Made by a program: the position numbers and the translations under genes. DNA of 64,000 nt, taken from Stenotrophomonas maltophilia (lineage in GTDB: Bacteria; Pseudomonadota; Gammaproteobacteria; Xanthomonadales; Xanthomonadaceae). The stretch lies in the NCBI RefSeq assembly GCF_006970445.1, contig NZ_CP033877.1, forward strand, positions 2,736,750-2,800,749. Direction: 5' to 3'. This document shows, piece by piece, positions 32,647 to 40,812 of this stretch (position 1 is its first letter; the number at the start of each line of letters is the position of its first letter). The notes under the pieces are model-generated. The model was not told the origin of the DNA and did not search any database. It worked only from the letters and a program-made list of their open reading frames with translations.

Positions 32647-32994
32647 TCAGCTATCGCCTTGGGTGCTCTGATAGCCACGATGGGTTTCACCCCACTCGCG
32701 CATGGCAAGCAGCACCGGCACCAGCGTGCGCCCGAACTCGGACAGCTCGTATTCCACCTTCGGCGGCACTTCCGGGTAGACGTGGCGGATCACCACGCCA
32801 TCGGCTTCCAGTTCACGCAGCTGGCTGGTCAGCATGGACTGGGTGGCATTGGGCACCCGCCGCGTCAGTTCCATGAAACGCCGCTTGCCCGTCATCAGGT
32901 GAAAGAGGATGACAGGCTTCCACACGCCGCCCATCACCGACAGCGTGACCTCCACGGCGCACCCGCTCTTGCCATCCCAACGCTTGCTACGCAT
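32647..32994 (-). CDS. HxlR-family transcriptional regulator
   Basis: 115-aa winged-helix regulator: conserved Cys12 (GKSGCAVEVTL), then GGVWKPVILFHLMTGKRRFMEL, the helix-turn-helix (ATQSMLTSQLRELEADGVV) and the wing YPEVPPKVEYELSEFGRTL, all diagnostic of HxlR/YodB. The single N-terminal Cys is the redox- or electrophile-sensing residue in YodB and QorR. It diverges from the AcuI/YhdH-type oxidoreductase gene, and a repeated motif lies between them. Confidence 0.92.
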   Translation of the reverse strand: MRSKRWDGKSGCAVEVTLSVMGGVWKPVILFHLMTGKRRFMELTRRVPNATQSMLTSQLRELEADGVVIRHVYPEVPPKVEYELSEFGRTLVPVLLAMREWGETHRGYQSTQGDS

Positions 32995-33002
32995 GCATAC
33001 TC

Positions 33003-33032
33003 CGGAAAACCATAGTACCTACGGAAAATCAT
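33003..33032. promoter_or_regulatory. Direct repeats CGGAAAA(C/T)CAT, putative HxlR operator
   Basis: Two copies at 33003-33013 and 33022-33032, period 19 bases, around the near-palindrome TAGTACCTA in the 102-base gap between the divergent HxlR and oxidoreductase genes. Confidence 0.5.
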
Positions 33033-33096
33033 CGTTCTTGTTGCGATAACGGTGCGAGCCTAGCATGGGGCCATCCACTGAACGTGAGCCCTCACC

Positions 33097-34086
33097 ATGA
33101 GTTTCAAGGCACTGCTGACCCGTAAAACGAACGACGGCGTATCCACGGAACTGGTCGATTTCGATGACGCCAACCTGATGGACGGCGACGTGCTGGTGCA
33201 GGTGGAATATTCAACACTGAACTACAAGGACGCACTGGCCCTCACCAATACGCGCCCGGTCATCCGCACCTTCCCGTTGATTCCGGGCATCGACCTGGCG
33301 GGCGTGGTGCTGGAGTCGGGCAATGCCGGTTTCCAGCCCGGTGACCGTGTCGTGTTGAATGGCTGGGACTTGAGCATGGGCCACCACGGCGGCCTGGCAC
33401 AGCGCGCCCGCGTACGTGGCGAATGGCTCAACCGGATTCCCGGTAACCTGAGCACCCGCGATGCCATGGCCATCGGCACCGCAGGCTACACCGCCATGCT
33501 GTGCGTGCTGGCACTGGAAGATGCCGGCGTGACGCCCGACAAGGGCGATGTACTGGTGACCGGCGCCAACGGTGGCGTCGGCTCGATTGCGGTGGCGATC
33601 CTCTCAAAGCTGGGTTATCGCGTGGTGGCCGCCACCGGACGCCCGGAACATGCCGAATATCTGCACAGCCTGGGTGCCGCCGAGATCATCGACCGCACGC
33701 AGCTTTCAGAACCGCGCGACCGGCCGGTGAGCGCCGAGCGCTGGGCCGGTGTGGTGGATGTGGCCGGCGGCCCTACCCTCGTCAACGCGATCGCCGAGAC
33801 CAAGTATCGCGGTGCCGTAGCGGCATGCGGCCTGGCGCAGAGCGATGCACTGCACGGCTCGGTGCTGCCCTTCATCCTGCGCAACGTGACCCTTGCGGGC
33901 GTGGATTCGGTGAATGCACCGCAGGACGTTCGCCAGCGTGCATGGGATCGCCTCGCTACCGACCTGGACCCGCAGAAGCTGGAAAGCACGGTGCAATTGA
34001 TCGGGCTTGCGGACGTGCTGGACGTGTACGAGAAGATCATCCCCGGTCAGGTGCGCGGCCGCATCGTTGTGGATGTGAATGCCTGA
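33097..34086 (+). CDS. Acrylyl-CoA reductase/quinone oxidoreductase, AcuI/YhdH type
   Basis: NADPH-dependent medium-chain reductase, 329 aa, the length of the YhdH/AcuI family. Features: STLNYKDALALT, PLIPGIDLAGVV, GDRVVLNGWDLSMGHHGG (specific for this subfamily) and the nucleotide-binding VTGANGGVGSIAVAIL. Such enzymes reduce acrylyl-CoA or quinone-like electrophiles. The divergent HxlR regulator with a conserved Cys suggests induction by electrophiles. Confidence 0.92.
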   Translation: MSFKALLTRKTNDGVSTELVDFDDANLMDGDVLVQVEYSTLNYKDALALTNTRPVIRTFPLIPGIDLAGVVLESGNAGFQPGDRVVLNGWDLSMGHHGGLAQRARVRGEWLNRIPGNLSTRDAMAIGTAGYTAMLCVLALEDAGVTPDKGDVLVTGANGGVGSIAVAILSKLGYRVVAATGRPEHAEYLHSLGAAEIIDRTQLSEPRDRPVSAERWAGVVDVAGGPTLVNAIAETKYRGAVAACGLAQSDALHGSVLPFILRNVTLAGVDSVNAPQDVRQRAWDRLATDLDPQKLESTVQLIGLADVLDVYEKIIPGQVRGRIVVDVNA

Positions 34087-34254
34087 GCGGATGACCGCAA
34101 CGGGGCTCGATGGATGGGTGTAAATGGAAGGCTGCAACGCGCCCTCCATGCTGCAGCGAATGGTGAACCTGCCGTGAAACATGCGGCGCGGCAGTAGTCT
34201 TCGGCCATCGCCGGTCGCATACGCTCAGACTCCCACCGCCGCTGGACTCCCGAC

Positions 34255-34575
34255 ATGCCAATGACCGCATTCGCGCTTGCCGCCGCACTTTCGGGCCTGC
34301 CCGACATCGACTGGGAGCGCCAGCGCGCCGAGGACGCGCACCAGCTCATGCTGTGCCAGATCCATCGCGATGCGTTGCAGCAGGCCGAGGGAAAAGACGA
34401 TGCCTACCAGCGCGCAAAAGCGGTCTGCGACCTGCTGGCGCGGGACTACAGGAACAGGTGGGATTTCGACGCACAGGATGCACTGGCGGCATCGGCGGTG
34501 GATCTGGATGAGCTGATCCGGCGTGGGGACGCGGTTGAGGTTCCCCCTGCAAAGCTGGATCGTGCCTACGAGTGA
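34255..34575 (+). CDS. Hypothetical 106-aa protein
   Basis: Unrecognised. Starts are possible at 34255 or 34261. The N-terminus MPMTAFALAAALSGLPD is mildly hydrophobic but not a clear signal peptide; the rest is a hydrophilic helical region (WERQRAEDAHQLMLCQIHRDALQQAEGKDDAYQRAKAVCDLLARDY). No ribosome-binding site stands out. Confidence 0.55.
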   Translation: MPMTAFALAAALSGLPDIDWERQRAEDAHQLMLCQIHRDALQQAEGKDDAYQRAKAVCDLLARDYRNRWDFDAQDALAASAVDLDELIRRGDAVEVPPAKLDRAYE

Positions 34576-34613
34576 TCCAGCAACTCCCGCGGACGTTGCA
34601 GGGTCCCAAACGC

Positions 34614-34823
34614 CTAAGGGATCCGATCCGGCGCCCGTGCCAAACGCAGGATCCCATCTGGCGGAATGACGGTGCCATCGTCCATCACGATCAGCATGTC
34701 GGGGACTTCGCCCTCGTGCCCTTGTTTCGCCGTGGTCACCAGGATCCTCAATGGATCCGTCCGGATATCGTAGCCACCACCGACGTGCTTCAAGGTTCCC
34801 ACGCGGTCCCAGTCGATTTCCAT
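34614..34823 (-). CDS. Hypothetical 69-aa protein
   Basis: Unrecognised small protein (MEIDWDRVGTLKHVGGGYDI... VTTAKQGHEGEVPDMLIVMDDGTVIPPDG). An AGGAG site precedes the ATG by 6 bases, which supports it. The composition is beta-rich and acidic, with no signal peptide. Confidence 0.6.
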   Translation of the reverse strand: MEIDWDRVGTLKHVGGGYDIRTDPLRILVTTAKQGHEGEVPDMLIVMDDGTVIPPDGILRLARAPDRIP

Positions 34824-35005
34824 GGCCAGCTCCTGACTCCAGACGCGTCATGATGCCATGCGCCAGGCTGTCGGATGCGCTGCGATAGACGGCATCCGGA
34901 CGCGCCCAGGCTGCGCGTGACAGGCCACATGCAACGTCAAGGCCCTTTATCATGCGGGCTTAGGGGCTCTACATGCCCAGTTGACGCTTGCAAGGCAGTA
35001 CCTGG

Positions 35006-37765
35006 ATGTCTATGGAATGGCGCCCCTCGATCTGGGGCCAACGTGTGACTCGTTCGCCACAGTGGTGGCTGCGGCTGGAGGGCGAATGCATCGAGCTGAA
35101 CGTCGCCGGCCAGCAATACCGGCAACGCGTGGATGACGATCACAGCGTGCAGGTCATTCCAGGGCTTTTCTGGTCGCGGGTCGAGCTGCAGACAGAAGGC
35201 ACCGCGCGGCTGTCAGTGGACGGGCTTTCCAACGCGCAAGCATCCGGGCTTGCGGCAGCGCTGCAGCAGGTGCGCTTTGCGCGCACCACACGGGGACGCA
35301 AGGCCCTGTTCGACACGATCCTGGAGCAGATCCAGGCGTGGTTGAGCGCTGCGGACGCCCTCACCGACCGCGGCAGTGCCGGCCGCCGCTGGATCACCCA
35401 CGAGCAGCAACAGGCGCTGCTGGCCGAGCGCTCCTCCCTGCCCCTGCAGCCGCCGGAGTTGGAGCAACTGTTCCTTGATGAGAACGTGCATGGCGACCTG
35501 CACGCGGACAACCATCGTGCTGCGCTGGACGCCCTGCACGACTGGCAGCTGGATTGGCCGACTGTATGGGCCGAGGCCAACGCGACCATGGCAACGCGTG
35601 AGCGGGTGCTGGCCAAGGACTTCCTGGACCGGGTCGAGAGCAAGCCCCTGACCGAGGAGCAGGCCCGCGCCGTCATCTGCTTCGACAACCGGGTGCAGGT
35701 GGTGGCCGCGGCCGGCTCTGGCAAGACCTCCACGATGGTCGCCAAGGCCGCTTATGCCATCGATCGTGGCTTTGTCGAGCCCGAACGGATCGTGATGCTC
35801 GCCTTCAACAAAGACGCCGCCAAGGAGCTGGAGGAGCGCGCACAGCGATGCTTCGACCGGCTCGGCATGGGCGATACCGTGGTTGAGGCCCGGACTTTCC
35901 ACGCCCTGGGCCTGTCCATCATCGCCAAAGCCACAGGGCGCAAGCCGGATATCCCGGAATGGGCGGTCGACGCGACGCTGGGCTTCAACAAGCTGGCCGA
36001 ACTGGTGGACGACCTGAAGGACCGCTCGACCCACTTCCGCACCCAGTGGGACATGTTCCGCCTGGTGTTCGGGCGCGATCTTCCGCCGTTCGGTGCCGAC
36101 ATGATGGCCGATGGGTACGACCGCGATGGCACGCCCTACATGCGTACCCTGCAGGGTGAGCGGGTGAAGAGCCTGGAAGAGTGCGTCATCGCCGACTGGC
36201 TGTTCTACAACGGCGTGGCGTACGACTACGAGCGGCGCTACGAGTTCGATACCGCGACAGACACCCACCGCCAGTATCGTCCGGACTTCTACTACCCGGA
36301 CGCCCAGCTGTATCACGAGCATTTTGCGCTGGATGCCGATGGCCAGCCGCCGAAGCACTTCGCCAACTACAGCGAAGGGATGCACTGGAAGCGCCAACAG
36401 CATGTGGCGCGTGGCACCGCCCTGGTCGAGACGACGTCGTTTGGCCTGCGCAGTGGACATGCCCTGCAGGATCTAGCCGGCCGGCTCGGCGCGTCTGATG
36501 TCGAGCTCGACCCGAACCCGGACCGCGAGCTGCCTGACCAGGGCGCCAAGCCGATGCCAGATGCGGACCTGATCGGCCTGATGCGCACCTTCATTGCCCA
36601 TGCCAAGAGCAACTGCCTGACGCTGGACGATATGGCGGCGCGCCTGCGGCAGATGCCCGAGGATCAGTTCAAGGAACGCTACCGGCGCTTCCTGGAGATC
36701 GCCGGGCCGGTTTTCCAGGCCTGGGACAATGCGCTGGCTGACGAGCGCAGCATCGACTTCGAGGACATGCTCAACATGGCGGCCGGGCTGCTGGAACAGG
36801 GCCACTATGAATCACCCTACGAACTGGTGATGGCCGACGAATTCCAGGACGCATCGCGCGCCCGTGCGCGCCTCTGTCGTGCATTGGTCAGCCAACCGGG
36901 CCGCCATCTGTTCGCGGTGGGCGACGACTGGCAGTCGATCAATCGCTTCGCCGGTGCCGACGTTTCGGTGATGACCGGATTCCGCGAGTGGATGGGCCAT
37001 GGCCAGGTGCTGAAACTGGAGCAGACGTTCCGTTGCCCGCAGGCACTGTGCGATGTGTCCAGCCGCTTCATCAGCCGCAACCCCGCGCAGATCGCCAAAG
37101 CAGTTCGCTCGGCTGCACCGGCAACGGGCCCGGTGCTGCAGGCATTCCAGATGACCCGGCGCGAGGAGGTGCAGGATGGTGTTCGCCAGTACCTCGCCAA
37201 GCTGCATCAGCAGCTGCTGTCCGGGGCCGTTCCACAAGGCCGCAACGGGCGTGTGACGGTCTTTGTTCTGGGGCGGTATCGCGCGGATCGCGGTGCAGTG
37301 CCTTCGGATTGGAAGACGGCCTTCGGCAGCACGATGGACGTCGAGTTCCTGACCGCACATCGATCGAAGGGGCGCGAGGCGGACTACGTGATCCTGCCGG
37401 GCATGATCAACCGCAGCTTCCCGAGCCTGCGCGCGGATGACCCGGTGCTTTCGCTGGCCATGCCGGATGGGGATACCTATCCGCTGAGCGAAGAACGGCG
37501 GTTGTTCTATGTCGCGCTGACGCGTGCGCGACGTTCGGTGGCGATGTTCACCCTGCAGGGCAAGCACTCGCCGTTCCTGGATGAGCTGGTGCGGGACGGG
37601 GCAGTGGAAGTGACCGCGATTTCAGGTGCGGCCATCAACGAGGAGCGCTGCCCGGTGTGCAAGGTGGGCGTGTTCGTGGACCGGAATGGGCCGCATGGGG
37701 CGTTCCGGTCGTGCTCCAGTTACCCGTCGTGCCATAACAAGCCGAAGGGTGGGCGTCGGGGATGA
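35006..37765 (+). CDS. helD: HelD-like UvrD/Rep-family DNA helicase with nuclease-like insert
   Basis: Superfamily 1 helicase, 919 aa from the ATG at 35006 (a TTG at 34988 is also possible). The N-terminal part resembles E. coli helicase IV (WITHEQQQALLAERSSLPL; FLDRVESKPLTEEQARAV). Walker A is AAAGSGKTS (about residues 235-243), motif Ia MLAFNKDAAKEL, Walker B ELVMADEFQDASRAR, motif III VGDDWQSINRFAGADV, motif V-VI TAHRSKGREADYV and RLFYVALTRAR. Between motif Ib and II (about residues 388-478) an inserted segment has a PD-(D/E)xK-like pattern (SLEECVIADWLF... QYRPDFYYPD... LYHEHF). The C-terminus has a Cys4 zinc-ribbon (CPVC ... CSSYPSC). At 919 aa it is longer than E. coli HelD (684). Confidence 0.9.
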   Translation: MSMEWRPSIWGQRVTRSPQWWLRLEGECIELNVAGQQYRQRVDDDHSVQVIPGLFWSRVELQTEGTARLSVDGLSNAQASGLAAALQQVRFARTTRGRKALFDTILEQIQAWLSAADALTDRGSAGRRWITHEQQQALLAERSSLPLQPPELEQLFLDENVHGDLHADNHRAALDALHDWQLDWPTVWAEANATMATRERVLAKDFLDRVESKPLTEEQARAVICFDNRVQVVAAAGSGKTSTMVAKAAYAIDRGFVEPERIVMLAFNKDAAKELEERAQRCFDRLGMGDTVVEARTFHALGLSIIAKATGRKPDIPEWAVDATLGFNKLAELVDDLKDRSTHFRTQWDMFRLVFGRDLPPFGADMMADGYDRDGTPYMRTLQGERVKSLEECVIADWLFYNGVAYDYERRYEFDTATDTHRQYRPDFYYPDAQLYHEHFALDADGQPPKHFANYSEGMHWKRQQHVARGTALVETTSFGLRSGHALQDLAGRLGASDVELDPNPDRELPDQGAKPMPDADLIGLMRTFIAHAKSNCLTLDDMAARLRQMPEDQFKERYRRFLEIAGPVFQAWDNALADERSIDFEDMLNMAAGLLEQGHYESPYELVMADEFQDASRARARLCRALVSQPGRHLFAVGDDWQSINRFAGADVSVMTGFREWMGHGQVLKLEQTFRCPQALCDVSSRFISRNPAQIAKAVRSAAPATGPVLQAFQMTRREEVQDGVRQYLAKLHQQLLSGAVPQGRNGRVTVFVLGRYRADRGAVPSDWKTAFGSTMDVEFLTAHRSKGREADYVILPGMINRSFPSLRADDPVLSLAMPDGDTYPLSEERRLFYVALTRARRSVAMFTLQGKHSPFLDELVRDGAVEVTAISGAAINEERCPVCKVGVFVDRNGPHGAFRSCSSYPSCHNKPKGGRRG

Positions 37766-37807
37766 ATGCATCCCGCCCGCTCCGCGCCACGGCCTTTCCG
37801 GAAACGA

Positions 37808-37834
37808 AAAAGCCCCGGCAGGACCGGGGCTTTT
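37808..37834. terminator. Rho-independent terminator after helD
   Basis: AAAAGCCCCGG-CAGGA-CCGGGGCTTTT: an 11-bp stem with A- and T-rich ends, so it can work in both directions. It lies 42 bases after helD and before the end of the convergent microprotein gene. Confidence 0.9.
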
Positions 37835-37896
37835 GTCTGGAGCGTGGCAAGGTTGCAGGGTATCGCAAGGTCCCCACACGTCCCCGCCGCGCCCTG

Positions 37897-38100
37897 CTAC
37901 GGGATAATGCAGCCGTTCAGACGCAGGCATTGCATATAGTTCCGGGTGCAGATACTCAAGTTTGTACCTGACGCCTCGCATGCAATGTATTGGACCTCGC
38001 AGATGGAACAAGGGCCGGGGGCTTTCGCCGTGGCGCTACCGATTCCAAAGGTCAACGCACAGGCCGCAACAGCAACAGAAAGCTTGAATCCAATCTTCAT
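37897..38100 (-). CDS. Secreted six-cysteine microprotein 2 (67 aa)
   Basis: Paralogue of the gene at 29191-29388. Start 38100 gives signal peptide MKIGFKLSVAVAACALTFGIGSATA, then a mature peptide of about 42 residues with Cys spacing C-x2-C-x6-C-x9-C-x6-C-x5-C, identical to the first. The intervening residues differ, so duplication is not recent, while the leader (CCCAAGGAGGGC and CAACGGAGT) and promoter layout are conserved. Function unknown. Confidence 0.82.
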   Translation of the reverse strand: MKIGFKLSVAVAACALTFGIGSATAKAPGPCSICEVQYIACEASGTNLSICTRNYMQCLRLNGCIIP

Positions 38101-38137
38101 GCCATGACTCCGTTGGCCGCCCTCCTTGGGCATCCGA

Positions 38138-38166
38138 AGCCTAGCGCGGGTGCCGGGTGCATTCAA
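38138..38166 (-). promoter_or_regulatory. Promoter of six-Cys microprotein gene 2
   Basis: On the minus strand, TTGAAT (38166-38161), 17-base spacer, TAGGCT (38143-38138), matching the promoter of the paralogue. Downstream leader elements CCCAAGGAGGGC and CAACGGAGT are also shared. Confidence 0.65.
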
Positions 38167-38313
38167 ATTTCCCGGCGCGAACGTCAGCGCTTGTGCACTT
38201 GGAACGATTACCGCCCTTGAAGAAGTAATTCCCTGTTGCCAGAGAAATGCATCGGTTTATTCGTTCACCTGACCCTCGTGACCGGATGGTTGGCCGGCAA
38301 GGTCCGTGGCAAC

Positions 38314-38336
38314 AAAAAAACCCCTGTTCCCAGGGG
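38314..38336 (-). terminator. Terminator of the tRNA-Ser gene
   Basis: On the minus strand, CCCCTG-GGAA-CAGGGG followed by seven T. It lies 14 bases beyond the CCA end of the tRNA. Confidence 0.9.
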
Positions 38337-38350
38337 CTCTTTGAAATGAT

Positions 38351-38440
38351 TGGCGGAGAGAGTGGGATTCGAACCCACGGAAGGTTTAACCCTTCGCCGG
38401 TTTTCAAGACCGGTGCCTTAAACCGCTCGGCCATCTCTCC
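38351..38440 (-). tRNA. tRNA-Ser (anticodon UGA)
   Basis: A 90-base class II tRNA with encoded CCA. The acceptor stem pairs GGAGAGA with TCTCTCC, the anticodon loop is CTTGAAA (TGA, plus-strand TCA at 38404-38406), a long variable arm follows, and the T-loop is GTTCGAATC. The long variable arm and anticodon identify it as tRNA-Ser reading UCN codons. A terminator follows. Such tRNA 3' ends are common integration sites, but I see no integrase or repeat nearby. Confidence 0.97.
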
Positions 38441-38564
38441 AATCGGGTCCCGGTCGCCCGGGCAGCGGCGTATTCTCGCACGTGAAGGGCATTTGCCCAA
38501 GACCACCTTGCCCCTGCCCTTCGCATCCGGCACGGTGGGGGCCTTCACCGCACTCGGAGCCGCC

Positions 38565-39638
38565 ATGGCCCATCTCGATCTGGCTAACCTGCGCACCTGC
38601 CTGCTGGACGATACCCAGCTGGCCGCAGTGGCCCTGCATCGCACCTTCGCCGGACACCTGCCGGTCAACAGCGGGCATCTGGTGGTCTGCGATCCGCTGG
38701 TGCAGGCCGAGGCGCCGGCGCTGGCCGACTACACCGCCCCACAGGGCCGGCATCCGGTCGAAATCATCGTGCACAGCGGCCGCCCGGCGTTGGCCGTGGT
38801 CTGGTTCAAGCCCCGCGAAGCTCTCACCGCGACCGCCCTGCACTGGCAGATGGCGCGCTGGACCACGCAGGACCTGACCGGCCTGGATGAGGACAGCTTC
38901 ATCGGCTATCCGGTCGACGCCGGCATCGGCTGCTTCATGGACACCGACACCCAGCAGGCGCTGCTGGCCCTGATCGAACAGGCCGATGGCGACGAAGAGA
39001 GTGAATGGTCGGATGCACTGATCGACCACGATGGCCTGGATGAAGGCGCCGAATATCGCCCCTGGGGCGAGGACTCGCCGCACGGCCTGGTCGTGTTCAC
39101 CAGCGGCTGGGGCGACGGTGTCTATCCCAGCTACTGGGCGCTGGATACGTCCGGCATTCCGGTCGCGCTGGTCACCGATTTCCTGTGCATCCAGGGCGGT
39201 GATGGACGCGACGAGCGCGAGGTTGCCGACCAGGCCTATCGCGACAACCTGCCAGCTGCGGAAGCCGAGGCGCTGGCGCGGCTGGTGGCCGCCGTGGAGC
39301 GCGATGACGCGGAAGCGCTGCGAGGCCTGCTGAAGGATGCGCCGCAGCGCGCCAACCAGATCGAACCAGGCTGTGGCGGCACCGCGCTGTTCGAGGCGAT
39401 CCGCCTGGACCGTCCGCAGGCATTGCGGGTGCTGTTGCAGGGCGGCGCATTGCCGGCGATGCCCGAGCGCCTGCACATGAGCAAGGTGACCAGCTATCTG
39501 GACTATGCGCGCTTCCTGAAGAAGCCACGCAGCGCGGAGCTGATGGCGGTGCTGGAAGTGCCCGTCGTTGCAGCCGAACCGCCACCGGCCGCGCCGCGAC
39601 GCCGTAGTTTCTGGGACCGGCTGTTCGGCCGGAGCTGA
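38565..39638 (+). CDS. DUF4241 protein with C-terminal ankyrin repeats
   Basis: 357-aa protein of unknown function. The N-terminal two-thirds has the DUF4241 pattern (GHLVVCDPLVQ near residue 38, GRHPVEIIV, VDAGIGCFMD, GLVVFTSGWGDGVYPSYWALD). The rest contains ankyrin-like units (VAAVERDDAEALRGLL, GGTALFEAIRLDRPQALRVLLQGG) and a basic C-terminus (RRRSFWDRLFGRS). DUF4241 proteins often sit in toxin-immunity settings, but here no toxin neighbour is visible. The start follows the first ATG that leaves a DUF4241-like N-terminus. Confidence 0.8.
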   Translation: MAHLDLANLRTCLLDDTQLAAVALHRTFAGHLPVNSGHLVVCDPLVQAEAPALADYTAPQGRHPVEIIVHSGRPALAVVWFKPREALTATALHWQMARWTTQDLTGLDEDSFIGYPVDAGIGCFMDTDTQQALLALIEQADGDEESEWSDALIDHDGLDEGAEYRPWGEDSPHGLVVFTSGWGDGVYPSYWALDTSGIPVALVTDFLCIQGGDGRDEREVADQAYRDNLPAAEAEALARLVAAVERDDAEALRGLLKDAPQRANQIEPGCGGTALFEAIRLDRPQALRVLLQGGALPAMPERLHMSKVTSYLDYARFLKKPRSAELMAVLEVPVVAAEPPPAAPRRRSFWDRLFGRS

Positions 39639-39658
39639 TCGGCATCGGAAAACAGCAA

Positions 39659-39681
39659 CGCCGGGCATGGCCCGGCGCTAC
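39659..39681 (-). repeat. SMAG/REP-like palindrome (GTAG monomer)
   Basis: On the minus strand GTAG-CGCCGGGC-CAT-GCCCGGCG, placed between the convergent DUF4241 and LysR genes. The GTAG head followed by a palindrome fits the SMAG repeats described in S. maltophilia. It is the leftmost copy I find in the window. Confidence 0.7.
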
Positions 39682-39693
39682 CTTCCCGCTATC

Positions 39694-40686
39694 TCAGCCG
39701 GCATCCACCGCCAGCGCACCCAGTGCACTGGCCTTGATCCGCTCCTTGGCCTTTTCACAGGCGCCACCGCAATCCAGGCGCGAGGCCTCCAGCTGCGGCG
39801 GCAGGTGCTCGGCCAGGAAGTCGATGAACACGCGCACCGCCGGCAGCAGGCCGCGGCGCGAGGCGAACACGGCATGGCACACGCCCTGCGGCAGTGACCA
39901 GTCCGGCAGCACCACTTCCAGCTCGCCGTTGCGCACGGCGTCGGCGCACACGGTTTCCGGCAGCATGGTGATGCCGAAACCGTCCTTCACCATGCTCTGC
40001 AGCAGCGGGAAGTCGAAGCCGGCCACGCGCGGCTGCAGGTCGACCCGGCGCACCTCGCCTTCCGGGCCATGCAGTTCCCAGCGCTGGCGTGCTTCATCTT
40101 CGCTGATGCTGAGGGTGACGTGCTGGGTCAGCTCTTCCGGGTCCTTGGGGCGGCCGGCGCGGTCGAGGTACTTCGGGCTGGCCACCAGCAGTTCCTGCAC
40201 CTGGCCGAAGCTGCGCATCACCAGGCTGCCGTCGTCGTCCAGGCGCGAACGCACGCGCAGGGCCACGTCGTAGCCTTCGTTGATGATGTCCACGCGACGG
40301 TTGCTGATGTTCAGCTGCAGGCGCACCTTCGGATACTGCTCAAGGAACTTGGGCAGCAGCTTGGGCAGCTGCATCTGCGCCAGTGACACCGGTACGCTGG
40401 CGCGCACTACGCCGCGTGGTTCGGCGCTGAGGCGGTCCACCACTTCGCGGGCGGCCTGGGCCTCGGCCAGCATCGTCTGCGCATGGCGGTGCACGCTGGT
40501 GCCGACGTCGGTGACCGCGAAACGGCGCGTGGAGCGCTGCAGCAGGCGCACGCCCAGGTCGGTTTCCAGCTGGCTGATGCGACGGCTCAGGCGCGACTTG
40601 GGGATGCCCAAGGCGCGCTCGGCGGCGGCGAATCCGCCGTGGTCGACCACCATCGCGAAGTAGTACAGATCATTCAGGTCATGCAT
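39694..40686 (-). CDS. LysR-family transcriptional regulator
   Basis: 330-aa regulator with an N-terminal HTH (MHDLNDLYYFAMVVDHGGF... AAERALGIPKSRLSRRISQLE, residues 1-42) and a substrate-binding domain (VRASVPVSLAQMQLPKLLP..., about 95-300). The PKSRLSRRI variant of the recognition helix resembles the DhcR/AaeR-like branch. It diverges from the azoreductase gene, which it most likely controls; a GTTC-N8-GAAC element (40693-40708) with a T-N11-A core is in the gap. Confidence 0.92.
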   Translation of the reverse strand: MHDLNDLYYFAMVVDHGGFAAAERALGIPKSRLSRRISQLETDLGVRLLQRSTRRFAVTDVGTSVHRHAQTMLAEAQAAREVVDRLSAEPRGVVRASVPVSLAQMQLPKLLPKFLEQYPKVRLQLNISNRRVDIINEGYDVALRVRSRLDDDGSLVMRSFGQVQELLVASPKYLDRAGRPKDPEELTQHVTLSISEDEARQRWELHGPEGEVRRVDLQPRVAGFDFPLLQSMVKDGFGITMLPETVCADAVRNGELEVVLPDWSLPQGVCHAVFASRRGLLPAVRVFIDFLAEHLPPQLEASRLDCGGACEKAKERIKASALGALAVDAG

Positions 40687-40692
40687 GCCCGA

Positions 40693-40708
40693 GTTCCATA
40701 TCTAGAAC
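40693..40708. promoter_or_regulatory. Putative LysR site GTTC-N8-GAAC
   Basis: An interrupted palindrome just upstream of the lysR start and about 105 bases from the azoreductase start, with TCTAGA at its core. It is compatible with the T-N11-A rule for LysR-type regulators. Confidence 0.45.
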
Positions 40709-40812
40709 AATACGTGGCATTCAACCACCTTTATTCCGCCTTTGCAACAACCTATCGTTCTCTCCGTCGGCGGGGCACCCCGCCCCTTCCTCCCAGAACA
40801 TAGGTGACTGCC

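Noticed and set aside
38351..38440. tRNA-Ser 3' end as an attachment site of an integrated element
   Set aside because: No integrase and no direct repeat of the tRNA end were noticed within the window.
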